A stretch of 8,251 nucleotides of DNA from an uncultured Treponema sp. (GTDB taxonomy: Bacteria; Spirochaetota; Spirochaetia; Treponematales; Treponemataceae): positions 1 through 8,251 of the forward strand of contig CAMJAJ010000042.1 in the NCBI GenBank assembly GCA_946403565.1, given 5' to 3'. A model generated the notes under the pieces. It saw nothing but the letters and a program-made list of their open reading frames with translations, did not search any database and was not told where the DNA came from. The translations under genes and the position numbers were made by a program. Of this stretch, positions 7,363 to 8,251 are shown in pieces (position 1 is the stretch's first letter; each line of letters starts with the position of its first letter).

Positions 7363-7938
7363 ATGGATGATTTATACGCCACGCTCGGGGTCTCTAAGAC
7401 TGCGACCGCCGACGAGATAAAGAAAGCCTACCGGAATCTCGCTTTGAAGTACCACCCGGACAGGAATCCGGGGGACAAGGTCGCCGAAGAGAAGTTCAAG
7501 GAGGTGGGTGCCGCCTATTCCGTCCTCGGCGACGAGGTCAAGCGCCGGCAGTATGACCTGTACGGGGATTCCTCTGCTTCGGCAGGTTCCGGCCCGTCAT
7601 ACGGGTCATCCTCCGCTTACGGCGGCTACAGGCGTGCTTCTGGAGAGGGCTACGGCTATTCAGGTGATCCTTTCAGTGATTTCTTTGGCGGAAACTGGCA
7701 TGCAGAATCCAGCTATACATGGACTACGCGTAGGGCGGACAGCGAGCCTGCCACCCGGCCAGGTGGCGTTCATAAATTCTTTAACGGTGCGCTGAAAGCG
7801 TTCATCGGCTTCGGGGCATTACGGTTTCTCTATTGGTTCTTCCCCGTGAACATAATCTGCCTTGCCGCGGGAATACGCGGGGCTGCTGATGCCCTCGCTT
7901 CCCTCAAGTACATATTCGCGGGAAAAGAAAGCAGCTGA
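7363..7938 (+). CDS. J-domain protein (DnaJ-like) with hydrophobic C-terminus
   Basis: Residues 3-68 are a complete J domain: [20 protein letters not shown], the HPD motif at 31-33, then [18 protein letters not shown] domains stimulate the ATPase of DnaK/Hsp70. A Gly/Ser/Tyr-rich stretch follows (about 70-110, including DPFSDFFGG). There is no cysteine-rich zinc finger and no DnaJ C-terminal substrate domain, so it is not housekeeping DnaJ. The last 50 residues are hydrophobic (about 143-160 and 162-178) and may anchor it to the membrane. The ATG at 7363 matches the usual J-domain start; a GTG at 7357, closer to GAGG (7348-7351), would add two residues. Codon use is less GC-biased than in the upstream operon (TTA, TCT and TCA codons occur). 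A J-domain gene next to infA recalls Treponema. The client is unknown. Confidence 0.9.
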   Translation: MDDLYATLGVSKTATADEIKKAYRNLALKYHPDRNPGDKVAEEKFKEVGAAYSVLGDEVKRRQYDLYGDSSASAGSGPSYGSSSAYGGYRRASGEGYGYSGDPFSDFFGGNWHAESSYTWTTRRADSEPATRPGGVHKFFNGALKAFIGFGALRFLYWFFPVNIICLAAGIRGAADALASLKYIFAGKESS

Positions 7939-7961
7939 TTTTTCTGGCTGCCGGTCTTGTG

Positions 7962-8183
7962 CTAGCGCTCGCGGAATATGATGCGACCGCGGTTCAGGTC
8001 GTAGGGGGAAAGCTCTATCTTCACCTTGTCGCCGGGAACTATCCTGATGTAGTGCTTCCTCATCTTGCCTGAGAGGTGCGCCAGAATAATGTGCTTGTTC
8101 TCCAGCTCGACGCGGAACATAGTGTTCGGGAGAGCCTCCTTTACAATGCCCACGACCTCAATAGCTTCATCCTTGTTGGCCAC
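7962..8183 (-). CDS. infA: Translation initiation factor IF-1
   Basis: The 73-residue product matches IF-1 throughout: [21 protein letters not shown], then the conserved [19 protein letters not shown] and [12 protein letters not shown] blocks of the single S1-like OB fold. IF-1 binds the 30S ribosomal A site and works with IF-2 and IF-3 in initiation. The start is GTG (8181-8183 on the plus strand), supported by GGAGG at 8193-8189 on the minus strand, five bases upstream. Its length is normal for the family (about 72 residues). It converges on the J-domain gene with only 23 bases between the stops, and its upstream region is AT-rich. It is likely expressed from its own promoter near the right edge. 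Confidence 0.97.
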   Translation of the reverse strand: MANKDEAIEVVGIVKEALPNTMFRVELENKHIILAHLSGKMRKHYIRIVPGDKVKIELSPYDLNRGRIIFRER

Positions 8184-8188
8184 GAAAT

Positions 8189-8193
8189 CCTCC
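8189..8193 (-). promoter_or_regulatory. Shine-Dalgarno site deciding the GTG start of infA
   Basis: On the minus strand GGAGG stands five bases before the GTG at 8183. There is no ATG nearby in frame, and the IF-1 alignment begins at this codon, so the GTG start is well supported. Confidence 0.8.
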
Positions 8194-8207
8194 AGAATTT
8201 GTTTAAC

Positions 8208-8220
8208 AGCAACTATTGCT
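8208..8220. repeat. Small inverted repeat upstream of infA
   Basis: AGCAA-CTA-TTGCT is a five-base stem with a three-base loop. On the minus strand it would sit in the infA leader about 14 bases before the Shine-Dalgarno site. On the plus strand it is followed by T-rich sequence and overlaps the -35 candidate. Function uncertain. Confidence 0.3.
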
Positions 8221-8243
8221 TTTTTGGATTTTTTTGCTATACT
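8216..8243 (+). promoter_or_regulatory. Extended -10 promoter pointing right, out of the window
   Basis: TATACT (8238-8243) is preceded by TGC, giving the TGnTATAAT-type extended -10. TTGCTT (8216-8221) is a partial -35 at 16 bases. The spacer is T-rich. Transcription would start near 8250 and serve a divergent gene beyond the edge. The same AT-rich block must also hold infA control signals on the minus strand. Confidence 0.42.
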
Positions 8244-8248
8244 AGTAT
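8239..8248. repeat. Ten-base perfect palindrome in the divergent intergenic region
   Basis: ATACTAGTAT reads the same on both strands and overlaps the rightward extended -10. On the minus strand it also offers TAGTAT and TATAGC as possible -10 elements for infA. It could be an operator or just two overlapping promoters. Confidence 0.4.
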
Positions 8249-8251
8249 GTA

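Noticed and set aside
7921..7961. Possible bidirectional terminator between the J-domain gene and infA
   Set aside because: GCAGC and GCTGC can pair across an 11-base loop (7931-7935 with 7947-7951), but the stem is short and no T-run follows it on either strand.

Overview
The window is GC-rich (roughly two thirds G+C by eye). It carries a tightly packed plus-strand operon of the MoxR/Bat type, followed by an Smr-domain gene and a J-domain gene. A converging minus-strand gene for translation initiation factor IF-1 (infA) closes the window. The order MoxR, DUF58, BatD-like, BatA, BatB, TPR, BatD-like, then nearby infA resembles my recollection of the Borrelia burgdorferi chromosome around BB0176 to BB0169. 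A J-domain gene beside infA also fits what I recall of Treponema. I therefore infer a spirochaete, most likely a high-GC Treponema-like organism. No rRNA or full-length marker is present to prove it.

Region 1 (1-6706) is the Bat operon. A MoxR-family AAA+ ATPase lacks its N-terminus at the window edge. It is followed by a DUF58 protein with a von Willebrand A (VWA)-type metal site and a membrane protein with a BatD-like periplasmic part and cytoplasmic tail. Next come BatA (VWA), a BatB-VWA protein fused to a BatC-like TPR domain, and a second BatD-like protein ending in a bacterial SH3 domain. Junctions are an 18-base gap, then overlaps of 4, 14, 1 and 52 bases, which indicates one transcript and translational coupling. 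In related systems the MoxR ATPase acts with VWA proteins as a chaperone-like or metal-insertion module. The membrane VWA, TPR and BatD proteins probably form an envelope complex linked to stress tolerance. The true substrate is not known from sequence.

Region 2 (6707-7938) holds an Smr-domain protein, probably the last gene of the operon. After a 79-base gap with weak terminator and promoter candidates comes a small J-domain protein with hydrophobic C-terminal segments. Its codon use is visibly less GC-biased.

Region 3 (7939-8251) holds infA on the minus strand, starting at GTG behind a good Shine-Dalgarno site. Upstream is an AT-rich divergent region with an extended -10 promoter pointing rightward out of the window and a 10-base palindrome.

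The most interesting point is the BatB-TPR fusion. At the junction it keeps what looks like a complete lipoprotein signal peptide ending in Thr-Gly-Cys. This raises the possibility that one polypeptide is processed into a membrane VWA protein and a lipidated TPR protein.
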